From Polyangiaceae bacterium (GTDB lineage: Bacteria; Myxococcota_A; Polyangia; Polyangiales; Polyangiaceae), in the NCBI GenBank assembly GCA_016719945.1, contig JADJYE010000032.1, positions 124,001 to 188,000 of the forward strand: a stretch of DNA of 64,000 bases, written 5' to 3'. The translations under genes were made by a program, and so were the position numbers. The notes beneath the pieces were generated by a model that worked only from the letters and a program-made list of their open reading frames with translations, did no database searches and was not told the DNA's origin. Every line of letters begins with the position of its first letter. Position 1 is the first letter of the stretch. Of the stretch, positions 1 through 7,427 are shown piece after piece.

Positions 1-1150
1 GCGACGCTACGCGCTGGCTCTCGACCTCTCCGGACTCCGGGGGGTGCTCCTCGACCCCCTCGAGCGAGTCGTCGATGGGACGCTCCAAAGAGACCTTCTG
101 CCGCTGGGACTCGGGGATCGGCTCGTCGAGCGCGGCTTCGTCCAGGGAGGGCTCGGCGACCTTCGGCGGTTCGATCGAAGGCTCGGGCGGAGGCACCACG
201 GAGATGTGGGGCGTGATGGGCACGGAGCGCGACACCGCGTCGGTCGACACCGCGTCGGTCGACACCGCGTCGGTCGACACCGCGTCGATCGACAGCGACT
301 CGGCCGCGACCGGCTCGGGTGGCTCCGACGACGCAGGCTGCACCGTGGGAGGCGGCTCCGATGGCGGCGGAGGCGGCGGCACCACGGCCGGAGCTGGGTG
401 CGGCGGTGGGGCGAGGGCTGGCCTCGGAGGCACGGCCGCGAAGGCACGCTCGAGCGCGCTCGGCTCGTGCGCAGGGGGCGGCTTGGCCAGCGCCGGGGCC
501 ATTCGCTCTGGAGGGAGCGGCGGAGGCACCGAGAGAGGCGGGGGGGCCGCCGAGGCAGCGGGCACCACGAGGTCGTCGAGATCGTCGAGCTCGATCGGCG
601 GAGAGGACGCACGCGGCAGCGTCGAGGGGCGGGCCTGCGGCCCCGGCAGCGACGAGAGCGTCGGTGCGGCCGGCGGGACGGGGGGCGGAGCGCTCGGCGA
701 CACCGGCGCATCTCCGGCTCGACTCGTCGCACCGGCGGCGCGCTCCTCCAAGGCGGTCTTCTCGATCTCGTCGAGTACGAGCGCCTCGATCTGCTCTGGG
801 CTCGCGTCCGACGTGATCTCGTCCTCGAAGGCGTACCCGAAGCCGATCAGCGGCGCCGAGGTCGGGGCAGCGGTCGTCGGGGCAGCGGAGATCGGGGGGG
901 CGAAGTCCGCGGACGCCTCGCTGGGCGTCGTGAGCGGGCGGGATGCAGGGACGGGCGGCTCGACCAGCGCGAGCGGTGCGTGGGTCCCTTCTCCGGTCTC
1001 GGTGAAGGCCGTCAGCTTCTTCGGCTTGAGCCGGTCCTTCCAGATGCCTGGCGGCAGATCGCGTGGCAGCTCGACGCCGCGCTCCTCGGCGGCTCGTCTG
1101 ACCTTGGCGAGCAACGACTCCAAGACGACGATGCGCTCGTCGGGGCTCAC
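1..1150 (-). CDS. Proline-rich hypothetical protein, C-terminus cut by window edge
   Basis: The reading frame runs from a GTG at 1150 to the window edge without a stop, so at least 383 residues are present and the C-terminus is missing. The first 45 residues look folded and charged; the rest is Pro/Ala/Ser-rich, with short acidic helices (around residues 120-145) between disordered Pro tracts. Four TDAVS repeats come from a 15-bp tandem array. The GTG overlaps the TGA of the upstream gene (GTGA), so the two are probably translationally coupled. There is no recognisable domain, signal peptide or membrane segment. The frame choice rests on coherent acidic/Pro composition; the opposite strand gives only low-complexity Arg- or Gly/Ser-rich shadows. 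Function unknown; a cytosolic scaffold or polar-localised protein would fit the composition, but that is a guess. Confidence 0.7.
   Translation of the reverse strand, partial: MSPDERIVVLESLLAKVRRAAEERGVELPRDLPPGIWKDRLKPKKLTAFTETGEGTHAPLALVEPPVPASRPLTTPSEASADFAPPISAAPTTAAPTSAPLIGFGYAFEDEITSDASPEQIEALVLDEIEKTALEERAAGATSRAGDAPVSPSAPPPVPPAAPTLSSLPGPQARPSTLPRASSPPIELDDLDDLVVPAASAAPPPLSVPPPLPPERMAPALAKPPPAHEPSALERAFAAVPPRPALAPPPHPAPAVVPPPPPPSEPPPTVQPASSEPPEPVAAESLSIDAVSTDAVSTDAVSTDAVSRSVPITPHISVVPPPEPSIEPPKVAEPSLDEAALDEPIPESQRQKVSLERPIDDSLEGVEEHPPESGEVESQRVAS
231..290. repeat. 15-bp tandem repeat, four copies, in frame
   Basis: Four copies of gacaccgcgtcggtc lie head to tail, the last with one change. 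They encode TDAVS units on the minus strand inside the Pro-rich protein. The unit is a multiple of three, so copy-number change would alter protein length without shifting frame. Confidence 0.9.
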
Positions 1151-1746
1151 GACGGGCCCCGACGGGACGAGCGCGGGGACGCGTCGTGCAGCATGCTCAC
1201 GATCTCTGTGAAGAACGCGCCCTCCAGGACCAGCTCCCGGGCCCGCGCCGCGGCGCGCGCGTTGGCGCACAAGACGCGCAGCTGCGAGCCTTCGCGGTCG
1301 ACCACGAGCGTGTTCACGTCCTTGTCGGTGACGCTGGCGAGCGCGCCGTCGAAGACGCCGCACACGAGCTCGTCGCAGCGGGCATCGAGAGTGTGCGGAT
1401 CGAGGACGAAGAGCAGTGCCTTGCCCCAGCGCTCCACGCGCAGGTTGCCCAACCCCACGACAGCGAGCTCACCGCCCAGCAGCTCGACGACCGACTCCAG
1501 CGAGGCACCCCGGACGCCGTCTTTGGCGCGGCGTCCGCCCGCCTCGCTCGCCAGGCGAGCTGCGACGCGGCCGATCGCCCCGACACCGATGGCCTGGCCG
1601 AGCGCTCGCGACGTCGACTCGCCGGAGAGCACCGCGGCCAGGGCGTCGGCGGGGATCATCACCTGCGGCTCCCCGTCGGCGAGCTCCACCTGGCCCCGAC
1701 CCAGATCGAACGTCACGGCGAGCGCAGGATCGAACGGGGAACCCAT
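1147..1746 (-). CDS. Conserved hypothetical protein, 199 aa
   Basis: A 199-residue soluble protein starting MGSPFDPALAV. It alternates hydrophobic strands and helices and contains an Ala/Gly-rich helix (ALGQAIGVGAIGRVAARLAS). It has no signal peptide, membrane span or catalytic motif that I recognise. The ATG at 1746 is preceded by an AAAGAG purine stretch; an in-frame ATG further upstream would run into the divergent lipoprotein gene, so the shorter start is preferred. A TACTCT box at 1775-1780 (minus strand) could be its -10. Its TGA overlaps the GTG of the next minus-strand gene, so the two form an operon. Function unknown. Confidence 0.72.
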   Translation of the reverse strand: MGSPFDPALAVTFDLGRGQVELADGEPQVMIPADALAAVLSGESTSRALGQAIGVGAIGRVAARLASEAGGRRAKDGVRGASLESVVELLGGELAVVGLGNLRVERWGKALLFVLDPHTLDARCDELVCGVFDGALASVTDKDVNTLVVDREGSQLRVLCANARAAARARELVLEGAFFTEIVSMLHDASPRSSRRGPS

Positions 1747-1797
1747 CGTGGCTCTTTTCTCACCGAAGGGCGCCAGAGTAAGGGACTTCTCAGGCTT

Positions 1798-3195
1798 GTG
1801 GTAGACGAACGAAGGCGACATCCAGAGCGACGAGGACGTCCGGGCGCGTGGGCCCCGGGTGCCCTCGTGGCGGCCTTCGCCCTCGGCTGCTCGGGACCTG
1901 ACGCTCCACCGAGCACCGACGCCGGAGCGCCGTCCGCCGCGCTGGACGACGACCTCGACTTCAGGCGCCCCGCGGGGCTCCCGCGCCAGACCGGACCCGA
2001 GCTCGCCCGCCCGCTGCTCCTCCACCGCCCGTCCGCGTCGGCCCCCGTCCGCTGCAACCGCGACGTCTGCGTGCATGGCGCGACGGACGATGCGGCGCCC
2101 GCGCTGCTCGACGCCGCCTCGAGCGCGCTGGACACCTTCCTCGCGTTGAAGCTCCCGCGCCCGCGCTTCGACGGCCCGCTCGGAGGCGACGGTCGCCTCG
2201 ACCTCTACGTGCAGGTCGACGCGGCCGCCGCCGGCTATCTCGACCCCGGCTCCGCGAGCTCGGGCCCCGATCTGGGCAGCGGGTTCGTCGTGACGCCGCC
2301 GCTGCGACGCGGGTGCCACGATCATCAGGCGCTGGCGACGGCGGTCGCGCGCGTGATGTTGCTCGGACAAGATGCCGCGATGCAGGCGACGACGGCCACG
2401 ATGTTGTCGCGGCACCTCGGGATCTTGGCGGAGCCGTGCAACCTCGCAGAGCTCGAGGACATCGACACCGCCCAGCGCTCGCCCGAGCGCACCTTCACGG
2501 GCGACGCCAGCGAGCCCGGCCCCGCTGCGTTCCTCTTTCCCTGGTTCCTGGAGAACAAATACGGCACGAACGAGCCGGGAAAGCTGACCGTCTCGCTGGC
2601 GTCCATCAGCGCTCAGTCGACCCGAGAGGGTGCGCTGGTCGACGAGCCCGACGTCTTCGACGCGCTGCGAGTGACCCAGCAGCGCAACCAGACCTCGCTC
2701 GGAGACACGCTCCTCGAGTTCGCGATCCACCGGGCGTTCCTCGGCTCGCGCAGCGACGAGATGCACATGCTCGACGTCGCCAAATACGGCGCGCTCGGCC
2801 GCGTGCGCATCGAGTGGGACGTGCCCTATTCGAGCCTTCCGCGCTCGTTGCGACCGCTGCGGCCGATCGAACCGCTCGGCGCGACCTATGTCTACATCGA
2901 CCTCGAGGGCGCCCCCGACGACGGTGAGGTCACGTTCGTGATCGACTGGGAGATGCCGGTAGGCTTCAGCTGGGCCGCCCTCAAGCTCGACGCCACCGGC
3001 GCAGAGCTCGGGCGAAAGAAGTACGACCCGGTCCTCGGCTCGACCCACGTCGAGGCGACCATCCGCGATCTGCGGGGCGCAACCGCCCTACTCATCGTCG
3101 GCGTCAACGAAGGGGAGTCTCGCCGCGACGAGCCGTTCGATCCCGACGCGCTCCACGAGGCCGCCAAGTCGTACGTCATCACCCTCGCGAAGTGA
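1798..3195 (+). CDS. Hypothetical lipoprotein, 465 aa
   Basis: The GTG at 1798 gives a basic N-terminus followed by a hydrophobic stretch ending in a lipobox (FALGCSG, Cys near residue 32), so the product is probably a lipid-anchored envelope protein. The body has a putative calcium-binding-like DGRLDLYVQVD segment, several Cys (CNRDVC, GCHDH, EPCN) and a C-terminal beta-rich domain that could be a pre-peptidase or carbohydrate-binding fold. The overall layout resembles secreted neutral-metalloprotease-like proteins, but no HExxH motif is present, so no activity is assigned. Longer in-frame extensions upstream would overlap the divergent gene and lack a signal. It sits 48 bases before a GH3 glycosidase and may be exported to the same compartment. 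Confidence 0.75.
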   Translation: MVDERRRHPERRGRPGAWAPGALVAAFALGCSGPDAPPSTDAGAPSAALDDDLDFRRPAGLPRQTGPELARPLLLHRPSASAPVRCNRDVCVHGATDDAAPALLDAASSALDTFLALKLPRPRFDGPLGGDGRLDLYVQVDAAAAGYLDPGSASSGPDLGSGFVVTPPLRRGCHDHQALATAVARVMLLGQDAAMQATTATMLSRHLGILAEPCNLAELEDIDTAQRSPERTFTGDASEPGPAAFLFPWFLENKYGTNEPGKLTVSLASISAQSTREGALVDEPDVFDALRVTQQRNQTSLGDTLLEFAIHRAFLGSRSDEMHMLDVAKYGALGRVRIEWDVPYSSLPRSLRPLRPIEPLGATYVYIDLEGAPDDGEVTFVIDWEMPVGFSWAALKLDATGAELGRKKYDPVLGSTHVEATIRDLRGATALLIVGVNEGESRRDEPFDPDALHEAAKSYVITLAK

Positions 3196-3231
3196 GCGAG
3201 CCCGCCCGCGCTGCGCCGGGGGACGCTGGGT

Positions 3232-3237
3232 TACCAT
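3232..3237 (+). promoter_or_regulatory. Candidate -10 box, leaderless promoter of GH3 gene
   Basis: TACCAT ends six bases before the ATG at 3244, which would place transcription start at or next to the start codon. The same TACCAT-N6-ATG arrangement precedes the lipoprotein gene that starts at 36911. Confidence 0.45.
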
Positions 3238-3243
3238 CGACCC

Positions 3244-5301
3244 ATGACGTCGCGCCTCGCCCGAGCGCTCCTGTGGCTCCCCCTCGTAGCGTGTGGGGAC
3301 GACGGCCCACCTCCCCAGCCCGAGACCCCGCAGTTCGGCTCCGCCACGCCAGAGGAGCTGGTCCTCGCGATGACCCTCGAGGAGAAGGTCGACCAGATGC
3401 ACGGCAGCTCGCTGGCCGCCGTGGATGACCTCTTCCTGACGCCCGACAACGCTCGCCTCGGCATCCCCGGCTTTCGAATGGTCGACGGCCCGCGCGGCGT
3501 GCGCGCGGGCCGCGCGACCGCCTTCCCGGTGGCGATGGCGCGCGGGGCCAGCTTCGACCCCGAGCTCGAGCGCAGAGTGGGCCGAGCGATCGGGCGCGAG
3601 GCCGCCGCGAGGGGCGCGAACGTCATCCTCGCGCCCACCATCAACATCCTCCGCCACCCGGCGTGGGGGCGCGCGCAAGAGACCTATGGCGAGGACACGA
3701 CCCACATCGGCGCGATGGGCGTCGCCTTCATCGAAGGGGCCCAGGAGCACGTGCTCGCCAGCGCGAAGCACTTCGCCTGCAACAGCATCGAGGACACCCG
3801 CTTCGACGTCGACGTGACCATCGACGAGCGGACGCTGCGCGAGGTGTACCTCCCCCATTTCCGCCGAGCGGTCGTCGACGCGAAGGTGGGCAGCGTGATG
3901 AGCGCGTACAACCAGGTCAACGGCCATTACGCGAGCGAGAACGCGCACCTCATCCGGGACATCTTGAAGGGCGAGTGGGCCTTCGACGGCTTCGTCGAGT
4001 CCGATTGGGTGTTCGGCACGCGGAGCACCGTCGCGGCGGCGAACGCGGGCCTCGACATCGAGATGCCGGCCGCGACCTATTTCGGTCCCTGGCTGGTCGA
4101 GGCCGTACAAGCTGGAGAGGTCGATGAGGCCGTGATCGACGAGGCGGCGACGCGCGTCGTCCGCAAGAAGGTCGAGCTCGGCGCGTCGATGACCCCGCAG
4201 CTCGACCCCGACGTCATCGAGAGCGCCGAGCACCTCGCGCTCGCGCGCGAGGCGGCGCGCGCAGGGATGGTGCTGCTCAAGAACGAGGGCGCGCTCCCCC
4301 TGGCGCGCGCCGCCGGGACGCTCGTCGTCGTCGGAGAGCTGGCGACCGTCGCGAACCTGGGCGACCAAGGCTCGAGCGGCGTGACGCCCACGAGCCCGGT
4401 CTCGCCGCTCGAGGGCATCGAGGCGGCCGCCGCTCCGCTGTCGGTCGTTTACATCGCCGGCCCGAGCTTGACCGCCGCGGACGAGGCGACCCTCGCGGCC
4501 GCCGACGCTGTGGTGGTCGTCGTCGGCCTCACCTTCGAAGACGAAGGAGAGGCGCTCTTCAATGTGGGAGGAGACCGAGACACCCTGTCGCTCCACGAGG
4601 AAGACGAGGCGCTGATCGGCGCCGTCGCCGCGCTCTCGGACAACACCGTCGTGGTCCTCGAGGCGGGGAGCGCGCTCGTGGTGCGCCCCTTCATCGACGA
4701 CGTCGAGGCGCTGCTGATGGCTTGGTACCCAGGCACCGAGGGCGGGAACGCGCTCGCCGACGTGCTCTTCGGAGACGCCGAGCCAGGGGGGCGGCTGCCC
4801 ATTTCGTTCCCGGCCGACGAGGCCGACCTGCCGCCGTTCGACCACGAGAGCCTCGAGGTCAGCTATGGCTTCTTGCATGGCTACCGCCACCTCGACGCGA
4901 TCGGCAGAGCGCCGGAGCTGCCGTTTGGGTTCGGCCTCTCCTACACGACCTTCAGCCTGAGCGACCCCAGCGTCAGCCCCGGGAGCCTCGACGCCGTCGG
5001 CAGCGTCACCGTCAGCGTGACCGTCACGAACGACGGTCCGCGGTCTGGCAGCGAGGTCGTGCAGCTCTACGTGCGCGTGGTGGGCAGCGAGGTCGAGCGC
5101 GCCCCCCGCGATCTCCGCGGCTTTGGGCGTATCACGCTGGAGCCCGGCGCCAGCGGCGTGGTCGAGATCGAGCTCTCGGCTGCGGATCTCGCCATTTGGA
5201 AGGACGGCGGTTGGCAGCTCGAGCCGGCCGCATATTTCCTAGAAATCGGGACGTCCGCGCGCGACCTCGCGTTCGAGCTCCCGCTCACGATCGGCGGCTG
5301 A
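3244..5301 (+). CDS. Glycoside hydrolase family 3 beta-glycosidase, lipoprotein
   Basis: A 685-residue GH3 enzyme that should hydrolyse terminal beta-linked sugars (beta-glucosidase or beta-xylosidase type) with retention. The N-terminus is a lipoprotein signal (WLPLVACGDD), so it is probably anchored in the outer membrane or periplasm. The GH3 N-terminal barrel covers about 35-330, with the KHFACNSIEDTR motif and the catalytic nucleophile Asp254 in SDW. The GH3 C-terminal alpha/beta sandwich covers about 355-560, and a fibronectin III-like domain (SVTVTNDGPRSGSEVVQLY) closes the protein. Length and domain order match BglX-like enzymes. The exact substrate cannot be read from sequence. A perfect hairpin overlaps its stop codon. 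Confidence 0.93.
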   Translation: MTSRLARALLWLPLVACGDDGPPPQPETPQFGSATPEELVLAMTLEEKVDQMHGSSLAAVDDLFLTPDNARLGIPGFRMVDGPRGVRAGRATAFPVAMARGASFDPELERRVGRAIGREAAARGANVILAPTINILRHPAWGRAQETYGEDTTHIGAMGVAFIEGAQEHVLASAKHFACNSIEDTRFDVDVTIDERTLREVYLPHFRRAVVDAKVGSVMSAYNQVNGHYASENAHLIRDILKGEWAFDGFVESDWVFGTRSTVAAANAGLDIEMPAATYFGPWLVEAVQAGEVDEAVIDEAATRVVRKKVELGASMTPQLDPDVIESAEHLALAREAARAGMVLLKNEGALPLARAAGTLVVVGELATVANLGDQGSSGVTPTSPVSPLEGIEAAAAPLSVVYIAGPSLTAADEATLAAADAVVVVVGLTFEDEGEALFNVGGDRDTLSLHEEDEALIGAVAALSDNTVVVLEAGSALVVRPFIDDVEALLMAWYPGTEGGNALADVLFGDAEPGGRLPISFPADEADLPPFDHESLEVSYGFLHGYRHLDAIGRAPELPFGFGLSYTTFSLSDPSVSPGSLDAVGSVTVSVTVTNDGPRSGSEVVQLYVRVVGSEVERAPRDLRGFGRITLEPGASGVVEIELSAADLAIWKDGGWQLEPAAYFLEIGTSARDLAFELPLTIGG

Positions 5302-5317
5302 GCGCGGCGCGCTCAGC
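5297..5317. terminator. Bidirectional hairpin between convergent genes
   Basis: A perfect 9-bp inverted repeat, GCTGAGCGC and GCGCTCAGC, with a GGC loop. It includes the TGA of the GH3 gene (5299-5301) and the TGA of the oppositely oriented oxidoreductase (5313-5315). There is no T-tract, as is common at this GC content. It is placed to end transcription from both sides. Confidence 0.55.
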
Positions 5318-6285
5318 GAAGCGCGAGCACCGTCGAGCCCGTCGTCTTGCGCGACTCGAGGTCACGATGGGCCTGGGCGACGTCCGCGAGCGCAACGACC
5401 CGCGGTGCCGGGACGCGGACGGCCCCCTTGGCGACCACCTCGAAGAGCGCGGCGGCGCAGGCCAAGAGCTCGTCGCGCGTCGCGACGTACGCGCCGAGCG
5501 AGGGTCGGGTGACGAAGTGGCTCTTGTCGCCCCCGAGCCTGCCGAGGTCGAACGGCGGCACCTTCCCCGACGATTGCCCGAACAAGACGAGCGTCCCCCG
5601 CGGTTTGAGGCACGACAGCGACCCGTCGAACGTCGCCTGCCCCACCGAGTCGTAGACCACGTCGGCGCCCCGGCCGGCCGTCAGCTCACGAACGACCGGC
5701 GCGAAGTCGGAAGCGCTGGTGACCACGACCTCATCGCAGCCGTGCGCCCGGGCGAGGACCGCCTTCTCCTCCGTCGAGACCGTCCCGATCACCCGGGCGC
5801 CGAGCGCCTTCGCCCATTGGCACGCGATCAGCCCGACGCCCCCCGCCGCCGCGTGGAACAGGATGGTGTCGCCCGCCGTGACCCGGCAACAGCGCCTGAG
5901 CAGGTACTCCGCGGTCATCCCCTGGCATCATCGCCGCCGCGGAGCGGCCGTCGATGTCGTCCGGCAGCGGAACCAGCGTCGCGGCTGGCGCGTTTCGTTC
6001 CTCTGCGTAAGCCCCCGTCAGCCCCGCGTAGGCGACGCGATCACCGACCTCGAGGCCGACGACGTCGGCGCCGAGCGCCACGACGGCGCCGGCGCCCTCT
6101 TGGCCGAGCACGGCCGGCAACGGCAGCGGGTACAGCCCGGTGCGCTGGTACACGTCGATGAAATTGAGGCCGACGTATTCGTGCCGGAGGCGCACCTCGC
6201 CCGGCCCGGGCGGGGGGAGCGCGACCTCCTCGAGCTTCAAGACCTCGGGACCACCGTGCTCATGGATGCGAACCGCGCGCGTCAT
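5313..6285 (-). pseudogene. NADPH:quinone oxidoreductase (zinc-independent MDR), frameshifted
   Basis: Two overlapping frames together make one quinone reductase of the medium-chain dehydrogenase superfamily. The N-terminal part (MTRAVRIHEHGGPEVLKLEE) holds the GroES-like fold and EYVGLNFIDVYQRTG motif. The C-terminal part starts at TAEYLLRRC and has the Rossmann motif AAAGGVGLIACQWAKALGARVIG. The frames meet at about 5925: the reading ATG ATG C CAG GGG ATG shows one surplus base or, more likely, two missing from a Leu codon. Restoring two bases gives 324 residues, the usual QOR length. Such enzymes carry out NADPH-dependent two-electron reduction of quinones or enones. It lies just downstream of the TetR gene in the same direction. 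A TATCGT box ends eight bases before its ATG. Either a recent pseudogene or an assembly error. Confidence 0.88.
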
Positions 6286-6293
6286 CGGCCCGG

Positions 6294-6299
6294 ACGATA
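6294..6299 (-). promoter_or_regulatory. Candidate -10 box for the quinone oxidoreductase
   Basis: On the minus strand TATCGT lies eight bases before the ATG at 6285, inside the 48-base gap after the tetR stop. This would give the oxidoreductase its own near-leaderless promoter even though it follows tetR in the same direction. Confidence 0.35.
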
Positions 6300-6333
6300 C
6301 GTCGAGCGAGCGCCAGACGACAGCGGGAGGAGC

Positions 6334-7056
6334 TCAACCCGTGGCAGGGGTCGGCAGCACCGTCGAGAGGTAGGCGCGCACCATTCTCTTCAGCTCCGCG
6401 ATGAGGCGCGCGCTCTCAGCGGCCTCTCTGCGCACGGCGACCAGCAGGATCGCCGAAATGGCCTCCACGACGATCGAGGCGGCGGCGCTGCGTCTGGCCC
6501 GGGGGATGGTGGGGTCGACCGCCGCGAACACCTCCTCCGCGCGCGCCGCCATTTGCAGGTTCATGGCGTCGCCGGCCTCGATGATCTTCGCCGAGATGCT
6601 CTGCTGGAGCCAGATCGCCCGAAACCCGGGCTGCTCGACGTTGAAGGCGTGGAACACGTCGATCACCTGGTCGACCAGCTCGGTCCACGGCCGCGCCTCA
6701 CCACCTCCCTGCGAGCGCGCGAGCAGGTCCTCGAGCAGCCGCTGCGCGCGCTCGAAGTAGCGGTCACACAGCGCCTCGAACAGCGCGCCCTTGTTGGGGA
6801 AGAACTGGTAGACGCTGCCAATCGACGTCTCGGCCCGCTCTGCGATCTGCTCCATCGTCGCGGCCTCGTACCCGACGTCCGCGAAGACGCGATCGGCGGC
6901 CTCGACGATCCGCGTCATCCTGAGGCGGCTGCGCTCCTGCACCGGGACGCGGCGCGGAGGCTCCGAGCCTCTCGGAGTGGGGGCGTTCGGCTTCGCCTTC
7001 CTCACCCCCGCCTTCGTCGACGGTCCGCGCTTCGCCACGGCCTTGGCGAATAGCAC
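6334..7056 (-). CDS. TetR/AcrR family transcriptional regulator
   Basis: A 240-residue repressor-type regulator. The TetR HTH spans about residues 45-95, with ERSRLRMTRIVEAADRVFADVG leading into TMEQIAERAETSIGSVYQFF, the recognition helix; a variable ligand-binding helical domain follows. The N-terminal 40 residues are basic and extended (KAVAKRGPSTKAGVRKAK), which may add DNA contacts. The frame stays open upstream through the 138-bp repeats, but that extension is non-protein-like, so the GTG at 7056 (or the GTG at 7038) is chosen. It is divergent from the P450 gene, whose promoter contains two matching 14-bp palindromes, the likely operators. Effector unknown; TetR proteins beside P450s usually sense a hydrophobic ligand. 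Confidence 0.88.
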   Translation of the reverse strand: MLFAKAVAKRGPSTKAGVRKAKPNAPTPRGSEPPRRVPVQERSRLRMTRIVEAADRVFADVGYEAATMEQIAERAETSIGSVYQFFPNKGALFEALCDRYFERAQRLLEDLLARSQGGGEARPWTELVDQVIDVFHAFNVEQPGFRAIWLQQSISAKIIEAGDAMNLQMAARAEEVFAAVDPTIPRARRSAAASIVVEAISAILLVAVRREAAESARLIAELKRMVRAYLSTVLPTPATG

Positions 7057-7062
7057 AGGGGC

Positions 7063-7339
7063 TAGTCCGACCGGAGGTCGGACCAGCAAGATCAAGGGGG
7101 GTGGAACATAGGTCGGGGTGAGGCTCGGGGATTGCCCGGCCTTCACTTGCGAGCGTGAGCGAGGGCCGGGCGAACCCCGAGCCGAGCTAGGGACACCCCC
7201 TAGTCCGACCGGAGGTCGGACCAGCAAGATCAAGGGGGGTGGAACATAGGTCGGGGTGAGGCTCGGGGATTGCCCGGCCTTCACTTGCGAGCGTGAGCGA
7301 GGGCCGGGCGAACCCCGAGCCGAGCTAGGGGACACCCCC
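7063..7339. repeat. 138-bp tandem duplication with nested hairpins
   Basis: Copy 1 (7063-7200) and copy 2 (7201-7339) are identical except for one or two extra bases (G and C) near the end of copy 2. Each copy holds a perfect hairpin GTCCGACC-GGA-GGTCGGAC (7065-7083 in copy 1). Each also holds a long nested one: GGCTCGGGG (7122-7130) pairs with CCCCGAGCC (7175-7183), and GCCCGGCC (7134-7141) with GGCCGGGC (7164-7171), around a 22-base loop. The array fills most of the 371-base gap between tetR and the P450 gene, which holds no gene. It could be a REP-like element, a structured RNA, or a hairpin barrier between divergent promoters. Confidence 0.93.
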
Positions 7340-7356
7340 CCGGGCGTGATGGGCAC

Positions 7357-7386
7357 TTGACAAACATGAGGACACCCTCACATTCT
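7357..7386 (+). promoter_or_regulatory. Sigma-70 type promoter of the P450 gene
   Basis: A perfect TTGACA (-35, 7357-7362) is followed after 18 bases by CATTCT (7381-7386) as a plausible -10. The first of two TGAGG-N4-CCTCA palindromes fills the spacer, the classic position for a repressor to exclude RNA polymerase. Confidence 0.55.
7367..7380. promoter_or_regulatory. Operator-like palindrome 1
   Basis: TGAGGACACCCTCA, with arms TGAGG and CCTCA, lies between the -35 and -10 boxes. It is nearly identical to a second site whose start is 31 bp downstream, about three helical turns, so both would face the same side of DNA. The adjacent TetR protein is the obvious candidate to bind. Confidence 0.6.
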
Positions 7387-7397
7387 AGCCCCGTACC

Positions 7398-7411
7398 TGA
7401 GGACCCCCTCA
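7398..7411. promoter_or_regulatory. Operator-like palindrome 2
   Basis: TGAGGACCCCCTCA differs from palindrome 1 only in one spacer base. It lies in the 5' untranslated region, 16 bases before the P450 ATG. Paired sites at helical spacing suggest cooperative or double binding by the TetR regulator. Confidence 0.6.
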
Positions 7412-7427
7412 CGTTTCTGGAGATGCC

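Noticed and set aside
75..1211. Long plus-strand frame (378 codons) rich in Gly/Ser
   Set aside because: It is the shadow of the minus-strand Pro/Ala-rich gene; the minus frame has folded-looking ends, a coupled GTGA start and in-frame repeats.
1186..1797. N-terminal extension of the lipoprotein gene
   Set aside because: The extension overlaps the divergent gene, has Arg-rich shadow composition and hides the signal peptide that begins at 1798.
7057..7356. N-terminal extension of the TetR protein through the tandem repeat
   Set aside because: The extension only translates the two 138-bp repeats into identical non-protein-like segments; the repeat is better read as non-coding.
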